DNA of 64,000 nt from contig NC_087073.1 of the NCBI RefSeq assembly GCF_026151205.1, forward strand, positions 5,973,001-6,037,000, in the 5' to 3' direction. This DNA comes from Bolinopsis microptera. Lineage: Eukaryota; Ctenophora; Tentaculata; Lobata; Bolinopsidae. This document shows, in pieces, positions 19,818 through 34,800 of the stretch (positions within the stretch are counted from its first letter, which is position 1; every line of letters starts with the position of its first letter). The translations under genes were made by a program, and so were the position numbers. The notes beneath the pieces were generated by a model. That model had not been told where the DNA came from. It saw only the letters and a list, made by a program, of their open reading frames with translations, and did not search any database.

Positions 19818-22800
19818 GTGAGTGCATATTTCTATACTGTCAGTCATCAGTACTGGTTTGTGACAATTCCGGTCTCTAATCGTCGTTCCGTGGGGTGTCA
19901 TGTTTGCTGCGTTAAAATAGTTGAGTACGCTGTTTGCATGTCAAGTGACAATATGTCCCCTTGTAACGTTGCGTGGTGTGGTGATCGTCCTGTTACTGAT
20001 ATGATAGGTGTTGGCACGTGGTTTAGAGGTGTTGTCACGTGGTTTTAGAGGTGTTGTCACGTGGTTTTAGAGGTGTTGTCCAGTTGTCACCCGGGCTTTC
20101 TCCTCCCTTCCCATTCTTGATCTTCCGGATAAAATGACTTAGTGCAATTTACTGTTAACGAATAACCAGGTCTGGAGTGCAAGTGTGCAGGCTTAGTTAC
20201 TTATTTATCATTCGCATCGGTGTAACATACATAGTGCATTAGTTTTTGTTACGGATTTCTAGTCGTCAATTCTTTACAACCTCACTAAATGTAGACATGA
20301 ATGTTAGCGACATTGTACAATGCCATACTTGGATCTGACATAAAAACGGTGTTTTTATTTTATCATACGCCTTACTTAATAGATTACTTTATAAATTGCC
20401 GATAGTTATTTATATCTCGTAACCTGATAGACCGATCGGTATTCGCAATAGCTCTCTTGTATTTGTTTCACGATTTTTGAACCAAATATTGGGCATATTT
20501 GAGTTGGTTTACATGGGTTTATTCCTCGTTGCTATTAAACATTTTGACACTAAAACCCAATTAATGCCGACAGTCCAATTACGTGATAAATATACATTTT
20601 ATGTCGTAGTCTGTTTTTTGCGGGTTGTAATTGACATAATTATTTGAATTAACTCATTAAACCTAATTACGTCCACAAATAGGTTACGAAACCTGGCATT
20701 TACCTTTGGCTGGGATACCTTGTCTATTTTTGAATTCTATTTTCGTCTCGTTTAGTTGGCTGGGATTCTAGTTTTAGTGACACGTGAGGTAGTAGCTCCG
20801 GGGTCACGTGGTCAAACAGAAGATGCCTCACCGTCACAGATACAACAAGTACAACACCATGCCTCTGAGGAGACTGAGGATACCTCGCTCGTTGGTCATG
20901 GTACGAATCTAACAACATTTTAGAATTATTTTAAAGATTATGGTATCGGGGATGTCAAGTTGGGTTTTCTCCAGAAATTAATTGTAACTGTGCCCGTTAC
21001 CGTACGTTTTTTTTCCGTAATTGTATTAATATCAAATTTAGTTAGTTTGTTTGTCAGATGTGCTCATTAACGTGTCTATCAGCAAAGATATTTAATAAAT
21101 TACTGCTAGTAACAATAGTTTCCTTACTTATTTAAGATATTTACCTCAAATAAATTACTGTAAATAATGGTCGTTTCCTTTAGAGTACGACATAGCTCGT
21201 TTGCCATTTGTTCTTTTGACGATTATCAATGAATATTCAATATCCTAGCTATCATAATAGTAAATGAACTGCCGTAACATTTATACTTATATTGCATGAT
21301 ATATCTGGATTCATAACATACTGGCGCAAAGCAACTCCAAACCACTAGGAAACTGAAAGAAATGAGAATTTATTATATCCTTGTCACGGCATTGGCTGGA
21401 GCAAATGTTCTAATGTTTTCACAGCTTATTTGCCAATACAATTTCTTAATTGTTCGGAGTGTATTTTGAACGGATGTCGGCTATATTTGATTTTAAAGAG
21501 TGCTCGTTTGGCCCCAGGTCGTGTATTTCTGTCCGTTTTAGACCGTCTTTTGCCGATGCTTCTGCTTGTAATGTTGAATTTTGTTATGTATGATGTTACG
21601 CTCTCATATTGTGTAACATGAGATTCTTACTCATCATTACTCAGTATAACTAAACACAAGTGCTCTGACCAATAACCATGTAGTTGTGAATTTCCCCAGA
21701 AATTACCCTCAAAATAGCGCGTTATCATTCCAGTAGGTACTTATAAAACTCACATGACATATTCAAGATCAAAACTTCTTCATCCCTCAATCTGTCCCAC
21801 ACTAACACCATGTTAAAATAACCTCATATGATTCACGTCTCTCAACAGCAGGCCGAAAATTAATTGCACTTTTAGACAGACAACACGGTAAAAAGTATAT
21901 CAACATAAATATAATGTGTTGCAAATTGAAAGACCATATAAGTACAACGACATTTCTGCTAATGCCACATGAGTGTCTCCAATGGAGGCCCTTTAAAAGC
22001 TCTCCCTTATAAGTTTGCTGACCTTTTTATAACTTCCATCTCTCAGTAAGTGTTGTAAGATATAATACCTGTAATAACCTGTAGTAACTACCTCGTAGTT
22101 CTTACAAGGTTAGAACTTTTAACCGTCCAATCATATCACTGATAATATCATGAGTACCCATCACGTTCGTCTTCAGAAGGACATTGCCAAGTCTAGTTTT
22201 AACATTACCCGCGACTTTGTTTAACATTGCTTCTGGTACCAGCTGTTTATTTGAGCACCTACACTTCCCAGTAGACTACGTCTACTCCGTCATTTCACAG
22301 TTCACACTGGTAATTTAACCTGGTCTATTATTAATCTCCAGGTGACGCAGTACACTGTCCCCTCCTCGCATTATACCGAACACCTGTTATACTCAGTTGT
22401 AGTCAGCTTTAGAGCGTATCACGGTACTACTGCCTGCCTTGTTCTTGTAACGTAACTATAAGGCCCTGTCATCACTATGACTATTTAACATGCACCCCCT
22501 ACACCGCTCCCCTTGATCCCTCACTTCATGTTCTACGTGTATATCCCTTCTGTAATATATCTCCCACTTTTAGTCCGACTTTACTTTCAACTGTCCTTGG
22601 GAACCTTAATATTTAATGTTTTGTTGATCTTTTCCGCTCAGATATCCAATCCTAAGATCTGTGTAGTACTTTCTATTTTGAGGGAACGCTTTGCTCGTTT
22701 GTGAGTTCGATGAAAACTATATCTAAAATGTCAATGAGGCGAAGGCGAGATAATCTGGTGAACAATATCGACTGGTCGCCTTGTAAGAAGTTGGGTTCCC

Positions 22801-25800
22801 CTCAAGTCAGTCGCTCCAACAAATTGGTTCACTCGAAGTCGGTACACTGGGTAAGTGTTACTTGTAACCACTGGTTACTTGTAATAGTAAAGTATACTTG
22901 GGTAGTGAGCCGAGTTAACATGGTCATCATTTCCTTTTTATGGAACCTGAGCTAATATTAGCTAATGTAGCGAGATTTTAAAGTTCCTTTGTTGACTTTG
23001 TTGTTGTCTAAATGTCTGTTCCGCTAGGATTGCCCTGCAATTTTATACCGGAAAACGGAAAGTTCTCGAAGTTAAAGAGTCACATTTTTACCCATTCCTG
23101 AAATCCTCCGTTTCCTTTGACCACGAATAACATTTATTTTTAACCTCCTCGATGTAAACCTCGAGTTGACCGAGCTCAATGTATCGCATATTACATAACA
23201 CTCATTCGCCTGCCAATTACCAGCTTTACTTTTTCAAAAGCCCCAAGCAAAAACGTTATATCATCCCGATCACATCATGACATATTTGAAATATTTGCTA
23301 AGGGGTCGTTCACAAATTACGTAATCAGCTGAGGGGTGAGGGGGTTTTCCAAATGATTACGCTAGTGTAATTTTGACACAATAGCTATGTGTAAAACTGA
23401 TTACGGAGGGGGGAGGCCGAGGGGGGGGGGGGGGGTTAAAAATTGGCCACAATGTGATTACACGTATAATATGTGAACCGCCCCTAAACGCATCCTGCAC
23501 TGCCTTGACTGTGTGATGTAATATAAGGTGACTAAAAGGGATACCTTCTCCGGCAGGTACATGATATCATAATTAGTTTACTAATAATATTTCTCATTTC
23601 TCAAATTCTCATGTCCGATAACGATCATTTCGTTATCCTGCAGTGCGTGTAAGGTCGCAATTATTGTTGCTATCGTAATCTCACCTTCTCGTCCCCGGAC
23701 ACCACGTTTGTCACCCCGCTAAAAACCCATTGTTCCCCCGGTTGTGTCATCACTTGCACATCGTGTAGCGAGTATTGTGTGGAGACCCTTTCCGTGCGGT
23801 CTTACTTCGGTTACGTAACTTCTCAATCGTCAAGTTATTGAATCTCATTCGTTTGTCTAGTTGATTACCGCGACCGGTTGCAATCATTGTGGCGCTTATC
23901 AAGATCTCACTGGTAAAAACTTCATAACCTTTTCGTTTAAGTAGTAATTGGTTAATTAATTTCATAGGTTTTCCTTATTAAAGTGTGTCGATAAGGTCCT
24001 CACAAAACTCGAGCTGTTGTGTAACTTGAACTTTAATATTTACAGTCCAGGAATATCTTGTTAATTTACTGATAATTGACAACAAAAATGTGTTGGGCAA
24101 CCAGCCTACACGTGTAGTGCTTGTCGACTGTGTTGTTTGTGTGTGTTTAAGTGTGTGTTAGATTAACTAGTAGTTGTTAAGTAAGATACTTAGTTAACCT
24201 ACATACATGTCATAACTTAGATTTACTAGTAGTTGTTAAGCAAGATGCTTAGTTTAACCTAACGTATCCTTGTACAGTATATTGTTCATTGTGTTCATTT
24301 ACTTATGCAATTAAGGATTTGCTTAACGAATCATTTATAAAAATATAAGATCCTATGAAAACCGTCAGCTTTATTTCCGAGTTAGTTCAAGGCTAAATTA
24401 AGAACAAGTATTTTGACATTCTAACACTGGTCTCCTCCTACAGTCTTCCCTTGAAGAAGAGAGCCCAGGGGTCGGCATGACGACAACAGTCAGTAACCAC
24501 AGCAACAGTACCAACTCTCTCCACAACCACCACGGAGCGATTAACAACATCACTAACAATAATAACAACATCTCCCCACATGCCTCCTCTACCACCATCA
24601 ACTCTACTCACAGCAACTGTTCTCAGCATGGACAGAGAGTGCACGTGTGCAAGCACTTCATCTCCGGGTAAGTACAGGGACAAGGGACCAGGGTACAGGG
24701 TACAGGGACTGGGGATAAGAGTATAGGGGCATGCAGCTTCACTTAATATTGCGCGTTCAGAGCAAGGTTCTGATTTTTATTCTAGATGTAATTGTTAAAA
24801 TTTGGGTCCTTTATGTAATAAGCTCGGATTGGCTTTTAAGATCACGATAAGCTTTATAGATCACGATAAGATAATACATGAGAGAACATTTTAAATTTGA
24901 CACGACTAAGGAATTTTCTGGACTCAGCTCTGGATTTAGATGAAAGATTCTTATTTATAGAACAATGATCAGAGGTACTAAAGATGCGTAATTGGACTAA
25001 GCACACCATGATCTTAACTTTTCAATCGAACCCGTACAAAATCGATCCTGAATACATTAACGATAATATGCATACCATTTGAAGCTGAACAATTTCTATA
25101 TTTTTGACTAGTTGCAATCCTGTTATAATTGAGGACAGTAATTGGAGGACCAAATAGTTTGTTCTAAGCGGGATATAAAGTTTTCGGAAGTATGTTGCGG
25201 AGTGGTAGGGAGGGGTGTGAAGTGGTGTATTGACGTGGTAGCTGATCACGTGGTAGCTGATCACGTGGTACTGATTAAACTTGTTGGGTACTGATATGTG
25301 ATACAGGTGGCACAGCTCCAACACTGATCCAGGGTGGTTTAGTGTAGCTTGGTGGGAACTAGTTAAGTCTCCAAGGTCTAAGTGTTCAGGGTCACTCCCC
25401 ACTTATGGCACTTAGACCTTAACTAAACGGCATATGTTCGAGCACGTGCCGTTACATGTACTTGAGTATATACCGTTTAGTTAGGATCATGTGATTTAGG
25501 CGAGTGATTTATTCAGAACAAGAAACTGATTACATAGTCTACTTTGTCAAGTAGATAAATTAATCGTACCTCAGGAACAAAAAGGCCCTGACAGAAATAC
25601 TGAAGATGTTGAATACCAGACATACGGTTAGAGATGATCTCAGTTTGAAGGGCTGGTCTGATTATCTGGTGTGCAGTTCTAGGTATGTTACTATAAAATA
25701 CATAAAATACATAAAATATTTTCTTATATTGATATTCTATAATTCTATAAAATATATATATATTTATATTTATATTATATTTTCTGCTATCTTGTATTAT

Positions 25801-28800
25801 ATTATGCTGTAGTACTACTGTATTATTTGCTTTGTATTACATGTTGTCAGACGTAGTCAAAACCTTAGTCAAGTTAATAATATAATAATATTATATAATA
25901 TTCTAGTAATATTGTAATTTTGTTTACGCTCATCGTCACCCCACGGCTAGCGCTCTCATTAATAGTCACCTAGATGTCTCCCTCGTTACTGTAAATCACC
26001 CAAACAATATTAACAAGGTATGTATATATAATATTAAGGTATTTTTGGACAAATATGGGCATGAATTACCATTTTACGAGCCTCTATGTTTGTTTAAAGT
26101 AGCCCCGTTTTTAAAGAAATGGCGGTGTAAGGTCTATTTCAGTGGTCTCTTGTTTCATCCCCTAATAATAATCAAGTTCCTTTCTGAGTATTGTAATGAA
26201 TGTTGTCTTTGAAAAGTGGCAATCTAGATTCTTCAATGTAAAAACACAATTAACATTACTTCAATTTAATTACCATTCGGAATTTTCTCTAGATGCTTCC
26301 CTCTGTAACCTGCACCAGATCCAATGAGTCATGTCACTGTTCCAAATGTTTATACAGACCACAACCCGTGAGTGTAAGATACCACATAAGCTCCCTTGTA
26401 GGAACTACATGTGAAGTGAATCTTATAATGTGTCTACAGTGCTCTATGTGAACAGTTCACTTCCGGGTCTTTAACGATAATTTGTCGTTAGATCGGGCAG
26501 GCTTTGATGACGTCATCATGATATTATAACATTGCAAAACATTGTGGAGTTGTGGAATGTGGATATATCAACATAGACTATTGGTTACACTTTACACTCT
26601 ACATTCTACACATATTATACTCAGTTTATTGTTCATTGTTCTGTTGTAGACGGTAATATAATATGAAACGATATGTTGGAGCCCTATAGCATTCTCTAAT
26701 CCGTGATCTTCTGAACAATTCTTTTAACTCTTAGTCATAAATATGACCGATAAAATAATTCACTGATATTTTGGATAATTATTTGAAGTTATTAAAGGTA
26801 TTTACTATTGCAACAGGTGAAAACTATTTACAATTATTGTTAGGAACGAGAGTAGTATATAAACCCCGCTAACAGGATTGCTTGCGCAGGATACTGGTTG
26901 ACACGGAGAAGAATAGAGGGTGTTACAAAGTGAGGTGTGCTAACACTGACAACCTGGCCCTGCCTCAACGTGTCTACCTAGCCAAGGTAACTAGCATTCC
27001 ACACATTTCATTCACTTGTAATATTATATATATCCACTCCTAGCTGGCACCTTCCGTTCTTTCAATCATTCTGAGCATGCACCAGCTCATTAAAGTTCAT
27101 TCGTCCTTCCATTCATCCGAGTCAGCCCTTCATTCCAATTGCCACGCCTTTCAGAAATAGGTCTCCCTCTTCCGCTCATTTTACTCCCACGACCCACTAC
27201 ACCGTTTTATTTTGTAATCATATCACATAATACATCATGAACCATTTCGAATTGTTAGCTAAGCTAATGAAGTGAACAATCTTAAACTATTTTTGAAGCG
27301 ATAAAGAATTTGTTTATTGTTAAAAATTGTATAAATATGTATAAATATGTATGAAATTGGTAAATTCGCCCTGTTAAAGACCTTATAGACGTTATATTGT
27401 GCAATGTCACCGCATCATCTGCCTGACGTTTTAACGGTCAAGATAAAGCAAGTGCAATGTTAGGTGGTTAAAAGTGTTACTGTGCGCCCGGACACTTCCT
27501 CAAAACCCGCATTTAATTTTAATGTTAACCCGCCAAATTAAAGTTTATGGAGTTTAATTTACTCTTTACATACGCACTCATAATTTAAATAGAATTGTTT
27601 CCGCATATAATGTCTATTAGAATAATATACATATTAATATGTCTAATATAATACATAATAATATGTCTAATATGTCTGCGTGAAAATTCAGTGTATAACT
27701 CGTACTACTTTCTCATGTTGAGACTGCATGCGATAAACACACTCTCACACATGCACTGAGAGGTATTGGTCAGTAAGTACAAGTCGTAAAATACTTGAGA
27801 TAACTGTGGGGATATTTAGATTTTAGACCGCCTAACATTATACAGGTATTATACAGCTATGCGTACAGGTATGATAATTGATACAATTCCACACTGTGTT
27901 TGTGAAAAGTTCGAGAACATGTTGTTGTACACGGTGGGTATATTACTATCATCATAATATTATAAACATGCAGGATAACTCCGCTTAATGCTATGTAAAT
28001 AGGCGATTAAAGTTCACCTAATCTTATGTAAACATGCTATTTAAGTTCACATATTATAAAAACATGCGAAAAGTAAAGTTCCTCTGTACACTATACTAGA
28101 ACTAGGAGGTGTGAGATTAAACACGTTGTACAGCAGAGAGACAAGGTCAGGGGAGTTGTGAACGTGTAGCATCTCCCTATCCGACGTGTAGTATCACACT
28201 TTGTCCCGGAGCAGTAACTACACGTGGTGCAGTGTAGCTCTGCTCCCTCTCTCTCTGTCTGCTTGATATACTCTGATTTGCTTCCCCCTACTTAGAGTTG
28301 TTCCTCCTCTCCCCAGCTGCTCAGTCTAGACCAACTAGACCAACAATTGTACACAGAGTGTCTCGTCTCCCGACCTCTTGTCGCTGGAGGTAGGCCGACT
28401 GTCGCAGTGCTTGTCAATGTTCTGCCGCACTACTTCCAACCTCGCAAAACAAGTTCGTTCTACATCGTCAAGTTTTGCAACGTAGACTCTCAATTCCCAT
28501 ACCTACTCAACCTCGTTACTTGCGGTTCAAGTGCGGTTTTGCGGTTGGCTTGCTGACCATGACTGTTTGGATAGTTTTCACTTTTCTGCTAAAAACCTTC
28601 GTTGATTTCACACCAAATGTCTTAGAATAAACATTGGTAATATGTACGAGATCACAGACGTTAGTCTAGTACCCTCCATATTTTAGATTACCTTGTGATT
28701 ACTACTTTCCTGTCTGATTAGCTTATTCAGTGAGAGGCGTTTAATGATCCAGTCACATAATGTTATGCAATTATAATAGTAACCATAGTAACCATCTCAA

Positions 28801-31800
28801 CCCCGCCTCATTGCCATGATATTCGATCCCGTTAACATTCAATTAGGAGCGTTAATTGCATCACCTCCCCCAATCAACAACTAACCTACGTGAGAAGCGA
28901 CTACCCTAGTGAGGTGTAATGCGGTCACAATTGAGAAGAACAGATGTGTAATTATCCCATATATGGTCATAGCTTTGCCCTCAAAACTTGGGATGATCTT
29001 TTCAGACTTGTTCGCAGTTGTTCCAACACTATGTTAGTTTTCTACTTCCACTTTCCCTCTGTTAGCGCTCTCTACCGCAGTGCTGTGAATGATTTTACCC
29101 TCTCTCTCTGTTCTCTACACACCTAGATGTCAGTGGGGATTAAGATGTTAGTTAGAGTGTACCTACGTGCTGCTCCTGTCACGTCAACTATTTAACCTAT
29201 CAGAACGCTCTAACTTTAACCTCTCTCTATCAATCATCTCTCTCGCTCTTTGCCGTCCTATCATGTCTGTTCTTAAAATTAAAATTCCTGATTGTTGCTA
29301 TTTTGTTGAGAGTATTATATATTATGCTGAGGTTTGACAATGAGCTTTAATTCGCGGGGATGTTACATTATCTTGCAGCAAGTATGTTGAATCGGTTTCC
29401 AGGTTCGAGTTAGAATGTCATTCTTTCTTTTCGCAAATACCTGATTGATGATTCATCGATAACGAATGGTTATCGTGCACACTTGTAACCAAGTACGTGT
29501 TATAATGTGGCCTCCTCTCAAACTGCCACTTTTCTTTGCTGGACTGTCACAGCTTCACAAGTGGCTGGTGAAGGGGCATCATTTTGATATTTTCATACAA
29601 AGTCTCACTTCTATAACTTCCACTAAAGTGTATCTTCCATGGGTATGTCGGAGCGTGCACTAGCTTTTTTAGAATTTATAAATTTATTTACAAGTGTGAG
29701 CTGATGACCGTGGAAACAAGCCATGTCTGAGCACACTGAATTCTTAGTTTAGAATCAGTTAAACAAGGAACTCTGTCAACAGTCATTAGAGAATTAGCTT
29801 TGGTGGAATAAAACTGTTATTACAGTGTAGTACAGCTGTGTTATCACACTGTTCAAGTGTTCTCTACTGTTCTTGTTCTCTGCAGTTGGTCTTTGTTAGA
29901 TAGCCAGTGTTCAAGTCCTTTGTTTGAGGACCTTTTGCATAGAAAATATGGGGCTCTGACAAACATTTTACCTGTTTTGCTATCTTTAGTTGTATGCTCT
30001 TCTCCTGCAGTCAGCAGCAGTCAGCAGCATGGCAGTCACAAGTCTGTCTCCTGGATCATAATTCTCGGATTATCTCTTTTTACTACAATCCAAGATTTGA
30101 TAAACGTGCTAAACACAACATGACTCGGTGTCATGCATAGAGGAGCTCTCACTTCTCCCTGAAGCGTTTAGCTTAGCTGTTTAGTGGGCTCTATCATCTC
30201 GTAATGATATAATTAACCAGTGTTTGACGTAACGACGCTGTTTTTCTTGACCGTCTTGTATTCTTTACGTCCTTTCTTTTAATCTTCCGTCCGCAAAACT
30301 TGTAGTTTACTGCTGTTTTGTTTTGAGCGATCGGTTATGGTCACAGTTGACTGGTTTCGTGTGTTTGTTGTGAGCTTATGGTTAAGTCTTGACGCAAGAT
30401 GGTGATGCGCCGCTTTTGTTAATTGAATAAAAAGCTAGTGCTGATTTAAAAATTGTCCTTCTCGAAATCTTGGCGTATAGTTTCTTAGTTTCGAACGATC
30501 TGCTATCAGTATCACGGTTGTGCGGTTGTGCAAATTTTATTTGAACTATTAGTGAATTATTCCCATCATTCCTGTATGGTGGTGATACATGATAGATAAG
30601 GACTTATGTATTGATTCCTGATATACAAGTAGCCGGCCCGGGTATTTGCTCCTCTAGTAACATTGTACCTCTCTCTGTAGAGAGTCTGTAACTCCCACAG
30701 TTAGACAGTTAGCTCCTCCAGCCTGGAAGTCTCTAGTCTCTCAGCACAGTACACAGTGGGGCAGCAGTGCAGAGTACTGCTGTTCACTGCTTGTTGACAC
30801 GCCTTATTTCTCGCTCCTCCGCTTCTAATATGTTATTATGTACTGTTCCGAGCGGGAGAAGAAAGGGGGGGGGGGGGGGGGGGGCTAGTCTTTACAGTCT
30901 TTGTTTTTCGGCATAATGTAAAAGCGTGAAGACGAATGAGGAGAAATATACACGTCGGACCCCCTGGCCCCCGGAGTGGTGAGCGGGGTGGTTGTTTGCT
31001 GGTACTCCGTGCAGCGTTGTTGCATGTTATTCTTCACTCCAGGAAAATATGTGTCGTAATTTGTATTATTCTTTTGTTGCGATGTTATAATACGTTTGTG
31101 TTGTTTGAATTGTTGATTGTGTGAGGTTACGATTGAGTGTTTTCTGTTGTTTTGGTTTGGAGGTTTGGAGGTTTACTGTCCATTACTTGGGAATTTATCG
31201 GTAAACATATATATGTTAAGCGAGTTAGAACCTCGACGTGTTAAGAAAAGCTTGTTTTAAGACATCGACAGACTATATAAAATAGTAAATACAGTTCCGA
31301 GAGACTTTGATAATTTCCTTGTTGACAGAGAATTTTGAATGAGTTTAGTTAGAAGTTCCATTAACAAGATCGTACTTCCTCAATTACCAGACTTCAGAAA
31401 CGTGCTGGAAGTGAGAGAGATCTAAAGTAGTATTATCTCTTGAACCTGAGTAGGAAATGATAGGAGTGGGTTAATTGCAATAAGATCGAGTAAACGCGGC
31501 CACTCTTACTACCCTGCTGCTACTGCAAATTGCGGGTGTTCTCTGTGTCGTGATCAATGCCCTTCACTCTTGTCACTTGTCTCACAATTTGATTTGTTTC
31601 ATCCTTGTTTCTAGGAGTTCAATATCATGCTATGGTTTACAGCACTTCATAAATTTCAATGAGCAATATCAGAAGTGGACCTGAAAGTATTAATATCTGT
31701 TGCGTCAGCTAAATATTGTTACATTACGTTGGTTTATCGGTTTTATAGATTTGCAATTTTGTGGTTTCATGGCCAACACCTGCTTATAAACGGATATTTT

Positions 31801-34800
31801 GTCATTTTCCCCCACTTTTTCGTGTGTTAAACTTGATACTTCGCCAAACAAGCAAATTAATCACCACTACTTCTATTTAATTGTTAACTGAAAGACAATT
31901 AAATTGAACAGTTGCAACTGATTAGTGTCAAAAATAGCTTGCATGGTGCTATTGAAGGATAATTTAAATTTATTTTTGAACTATTAACTCCAAATTAAAC
32001 GTGGTGGGACATCAGTCTGCCAAACTTCCAAGGCAACTTGGTTTAATTTCATAGGTCACCCGAAACATAAATTCATTTGTCTTCAACGTGGTTAGGACCC
32101 TGCTATTGGCGGTCAGTCAGCGGTCAGTCAGCAAGGTCTCTTAAGCAACTTAAATCCTCGCCACCGACACTTTTTTCTGCTCGTCAAACATTGGGCTGCA
32201 ATATTTTCGGGGTACTTGAAAAGCTAAAAGAACCGACATTTTTTTGGTTGCGATACTTAGTACCCACAAATATCCCCACAGTAAATATGTTTAATGTGGT
32301 CGGATTAAAACCAACCTTGATTCGAATTAATGTAGTTTTACTAGTAATATCCGCCTTTATGCATAATTATATAAATTCACTGGAAAAACACAGCGTGCAT
32401 ACCATAACATTGTAATATATGACAACTTCTCCCGTAGTTTTGTTTGTTTTCTCAGCGATTTCCTCTAACGTTACACAACTGACGGCACATGGTACTTCTC
32501 TACTGGTGTTTCTGCTCTGACATTTGTTTTGTTTTGTGGTGATCTATTAACCTAGATTCCTTCTGCTGCTACCCTTGAGGTTGTAGATTGCCTAGCTGTT
32601 TTATTTTCAAGTGTTTGGGAGCTAATGTTTAAGGTATTTGCCACTTCTGGGTTATGTGAACTGATTCCCACGAAAATCTACTAAAAATGTTTCATTTTTT
32701 GGATGGCTAAATTCCTGTGAAATTATCGTAGCTTTGTTTCTAACCTTAACAAATCACTTCTGCTCTGGTAGTTATATGTTTGTTGGCATCATATCTTTTG
32801 CCTGTAACCAGATTTGACTAAAGATACTTGAAATTAAGCGCCTGCACTAAATCACACTAAACATGTATAATACACACATAATACAACATAATTAGTACAG
32901 TCCAACTCGGCAAAAGCACAAGCTCACTAAGATACAGATGCTCAGTAGTTCTATTGTTTTCACGGGGACTTGTTGTTCTCCGGTAATTGATCACGTGACC
33001 AGCTAATTGGCTAATTGCCACTTTTGAGTGGTTCTCCACTTCTTGAGCTCCGGCTTGCGTGATATGATCACAGCTTTAGCTTTTTGGGTTGTAATTTGGT
33101 ACATACTCTTTGCTAGGTAAAGTCTAGATTGTATGTTCTGAAAACTGCACTAGCCCAGTTATAGGCGGCTTCCTTTCTAAACAATGAACATAATAATACC
33201 CCCTTTACCATCAAGGACCAAGGTTATCCAATTAATGATTGCCATTAATGGATTACGATTCCGCATAATTCAACAATATTTACCAATAATAATTCAACAA
33301 TACTTAGTATTTACCGTTAATCAGGATAATTTTACATTATAAGCTACATTAATTAATGAAGGAGAAGTTTCGTTTCTTTTCTTTGTATGTGGTGGCGATC
33401 TTGATATTTTTCCTCTCGAACTTTCCAGTCTTTTGTGTTAACAGTCCTTGTTTGAATGTAGATTCAGTTGCTCTATAATAATTTATTCAAATTTATCCGG
33501 CTTTGGAATTTCTTTGAGGAATTTGTTTCGAATAAAAAGCTCGTTGAAAGCACGTTTAGTGTATTGATAATTCTAACGAATTTTAGTGTCAATCGTGCAT
33601 AATTTGTTCCTAAAGGCATCTTGCTCCATTTTATACTATCTATACAACCCTTCCGTCCAAATATTAATCATTTGTTTCTTTTCTCAACCAATCATTAATC
33701 GATTACCTCCACCAATTTGACGTTTAATTGGCATAATTATTCACACTAATGACATTAATTATCCCGGGTATTAATTCAGTGATCTGTTTAGTTCTAACCG
33801 CCCATTCTCCAACCAGACATTTGGTCTCATTACTTCGTCCTGCCAGACAAATTTAATCAGCCCTCAACAGCCTGCTTGAAATTCATTTTACAAATGCTGT
33901 ATCTCTCCCTCTCTCTCTCTCCCTCGCTTGCATATAGCAGGCTTCAAAGTAGTTTTTGATTAAAACTGATTTGATGTCTTCGTTTGAGTTTGAGCTGTCA
34001 TATTATTCCTGAACTGTCACTTTTATTCTTGTGATTTTTGTTCGTATTATGATGACCGTGCAAGTTTAAAAAGACAATGAGATATTGTGGGACATTACCA
34101 GATCTAGCTAAAGTAGCACCCACTCTAGACACTGCACGCTCCGTTACCAGACAGTGGCGGGAATTAGACACAATGTATACTCGCCACATCGGATTAGTTA
34201 GTGAATTACCTGTAAAGATGGGGGCTGCTTTGTTACCAGTGTTATAACAGGAGGATTAGTGGCGAGAGTGAGCATGATATTGGGTCGGATCACTGGTCAC
34301 TGGTCATATAATGCCGGCTTTCTGAGAGGAACAAAATCAGTATCAGTGTGGTGGTGATACTGAGAAATGATATTTCTATCTAACAGTGATCAGCACAACT
34401 AGATCCAGTGATACATAGCATTCAGCACTGCACTGGTGATACATTATCCAGCAGTGATCTACTAATGTGGTGACTTTCGGTGCACGGTGTGGTCCTTCTT
34501 AGCATTCCGTTACGGAATTGAGCCCTCATCAAGGGCATCCGGACTACCAAACTCTCCGGCTCTTCATTGGGCAGATCGGGATAGGTGTTGAAACAAAGTC
34601 AAAACTAACACTTAGCGCCAATTTCTCGTTCAACATCAGGATGTAAAGTGTTATGTTCCAAATCTTTCATTTCTTAATTCTGTTTAATTAACCTTTCCTT
34701 CGAACAAAACTACAACTCTCTTGATTGTCAGAGTCTCAACTTTTACTACACCACTTATCACTATATAGTCTTGTAGTCACCAGTTGGTAGACAGTCATGA

